Positions 63,215 to 64,000 of a stretch of DNA of 64,000 bases are shown one piece after another (position 1 is the first letter of the stretch; each line of letters opens with the position of its first letter). The notes under the pieces are model-generated. The model was not told where the DNA came from. It searched no databases and saw only the letters and a list, made by a program, of their open reading frames with translations. A program made the translations under genes and the position numbers. The stretch is from the NCBI RefSeq assembly GCF_900110615.1, contig NZ_FOEI01000007.1, positions 1 to 64,000 on the forward strand. The letters are read 5' to 3'. Source of the stretch: Flavobacterium urocaniciphilum. GTDB taxonomy: Bacteria; Bacteroidota; Bacteroidia; Flavobacteriales; Flavobacteriaceae.

Positions 63215-63817
63215 ATGCAATTCGACATTCAAAATACCGAATCTTCGGCTTTATACAAATTATTGACAGGAACAGTTATTCCTCGTCCAATTGGTTGGGT
63301 TTCGACTATAGATAGTAACGGAACGAATAATCTAGCGCCTTTTTCTTTTTTTAATGTGGTGAGTGAAGATCCGCCTCATGTTATGTTTTCAACAGTTCGT
63401 ACCGGAAACAAAAACAAAGACACGCTTAATAATATCATTCTGAACAAACAATTTGTAGTCAATTTGGTAACTGAAGATGTCGTAGAACAAATGAATACCA
63501 CTTCTCAAAGTGTTGCTGCAGATGTTGATGAATTCGAATTGGCTAAAGTTACTCCAATCCACTCCGTTTTTGTGAAACCAAAACGTGTTAAAGAAAGTTT
63601 AGTTCATTTTGAATGTGAAATGGTACATCATTATTTCATCGAAAATCATAAAAATGGTGGCGCTTGTATCATTATCGGAAAAATTCTTACGATGCATATT
63701 GATGATTCAATACTTCTTGAAAATCACAGAATCAACCTTGAAACGTATAAACCTGTAGCTCGTTTAGCGGGTTCTAATTATTCTAAACTTGGAGAAATTT
63801 TCTCCATCAAAAGATAA
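63215..63817 (+). CDS. Flavin reductase-like FMN-binding split-barrel protein
   Basis: The 200-residue protein has the flavin reductase-like split-barrel domain: GTVIPRPIGWVSTIDSNG, NLAPFSFFNVVSEDPPHVMF and NKQFVVNLVTED. FECEMVHHYFIENHKNGGACIIIG follows at the C-terminal end. Members bind FMN and either supply reduced flavin to a monooxygenase or act alone. The exact redox partner is unknown. The following gene begins at once (ATG at 63818), so the two are probably co-transcribed. Confidence 0.9.
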   Translation: MQFDIQNTESSALYKLLTGTVIPRPIGWVSTIDSNGTNNLAPFSFFNVVSEDPPHVMFSTVRTGNKNKDTLNNIILNKQFVVNLVTEDVVEQMNTTSQSVAADVDEFELAKVTPIHSVFVKPKRVKESLVHFECEMVHHYFIENHKNGGACIIIGKILTMHIDDSILLENHRINLETYKPVARLAGSNYSKLGEIFSIKR

Positions 63818-64000
63818 ATGAATATGGAGAAATTAGAAATTAATTGTGCAATGCAAATTCAAAAACCAATTCACGAAGTTTTTGAAGCGATTATCTACCC
63901 CGAAAAAATGTCCAATTATTTCATTTCTCAAAGCACAGGAATAATGGAATCAGGGAAAAACCTAATCTGGAAATTTCCTGAATTCGATTTCGAATGTCCT
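63818..64000 (+). CDS. SRPBCC (AHSA1-like) domain protein, 5' part only
   Basis: The frame starts with ATG directly after the flavin reductase stop and is open to the window edge (61 codons). An ATG at 63824 is an alternative. LEINCAMQIQKPIHEVFEAI and YPEKMSNYFISQS match the start of SRPBCC/activator of Hsp90 ATPase-like domains, which hold hydrophobic ligands in a helix-grip fold. The C-terminus lies outside the window. Confidence 0.8.
   Translation, partial: MNMEKLEINCAMQIQKPIHEVFEAIIYPEKMSNYFISQSTGIMESGKNLIWKFPEFDFECP

Noticed and set aside
1..64000. CRISPR arrays, restriction-modification or other known defence systems, prophage and insertion sequences
   Set aside because: I saw no regularly spaced repeats, cas or nuclease gene sets, phage structural genes, integrases or transposases in the window.

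Overview
The window is a chromosomal segment of a member of the Bacteroidota, most likely the Flavobacteriaceae (Flavobacterium or a close relative). The evidence is low G+C coding DNA, promoters of the Bacteroidota type (TTG, about 17-23 bp, then TAnnTTTG), lack of Shine-Dalgarno sequences, a type IX secretion (T9SS) type B sorting domain, a mevalonate-pathway reductase and typical flavobacterial gene pairs. Coding density is high and no gene-free stretch exceeds 300 bp. I see no insertion sequence, prophage, integrase, CRISPR array or rRNA. The only RNA gene recognised is tRNA-Gln(UUG).

Layout. 1-5.1 kb: 3' end of an OmpA/PD40 envelope protein, a dus-queD tRNA-modification pair, a structured inverted repeat, a 2OG-Fe(II) oxygenase, two small secreted unknowns and an enoyl-CoA hydratase whose 3' end is duplicated as a 21-bp direct repeat. 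5.1-14.4 kb: a giant T9SS cargo protein, a giant outer-membrane barrel, a GYDIA-type GHMP kinase and HMG-CoA reductase. 14.4-21 kb: a 2160-residue hybrid sensor kinase. 21-28 kb: dipeptidyl peptidase IV followed by three tandem POT peptide transporters, a complete module for digesting peptides in the periplasm and importing the products. 28-33.8 kb: periplasmic thioredoxin, comEC, NlpC/P60 lipoprotein, lpxB and a serine hydrolase.

33.8-47.4 kb: the most unusual region. Twelve tightly packed, mostly overlapping minus-strand genes encode a winged-helix/nucleotidyltransferase, three B12-type radical SAM enzymes, one SPASM radical SAM enzyme, three SAM methyltransferases (one of them FkbM-like), a GT4 glycosyltransferase, a GT-C membrane glycosyltransferase, a flippase-like protein and an arylsulfotransferase-like lipoprotein. 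Together they look like a dedicated pathway that builds, decorates, flips and finishes a surface glycolipid or other glycoconjugate whose product I cannot name.

47.5-64 kb: a small membrane protein, DNA polymerase I, a membrane metallophosphoesterase, a thioredoxin-fold protein lacking its CxxC motif, a polysaccharide deacetylase, a DUF2723/TMEM260-like membrane glycosyltransferase, tRNA-Gln, a tandem universal stress protein, the rimP-nusA-infB translation/transcription operon preceded by a terminator-like leader hairpin, an L,D-transpeptidase-like lipoprotein, a flavin reductase-like protein and the 5' end of an SRPBCC-domain gene.
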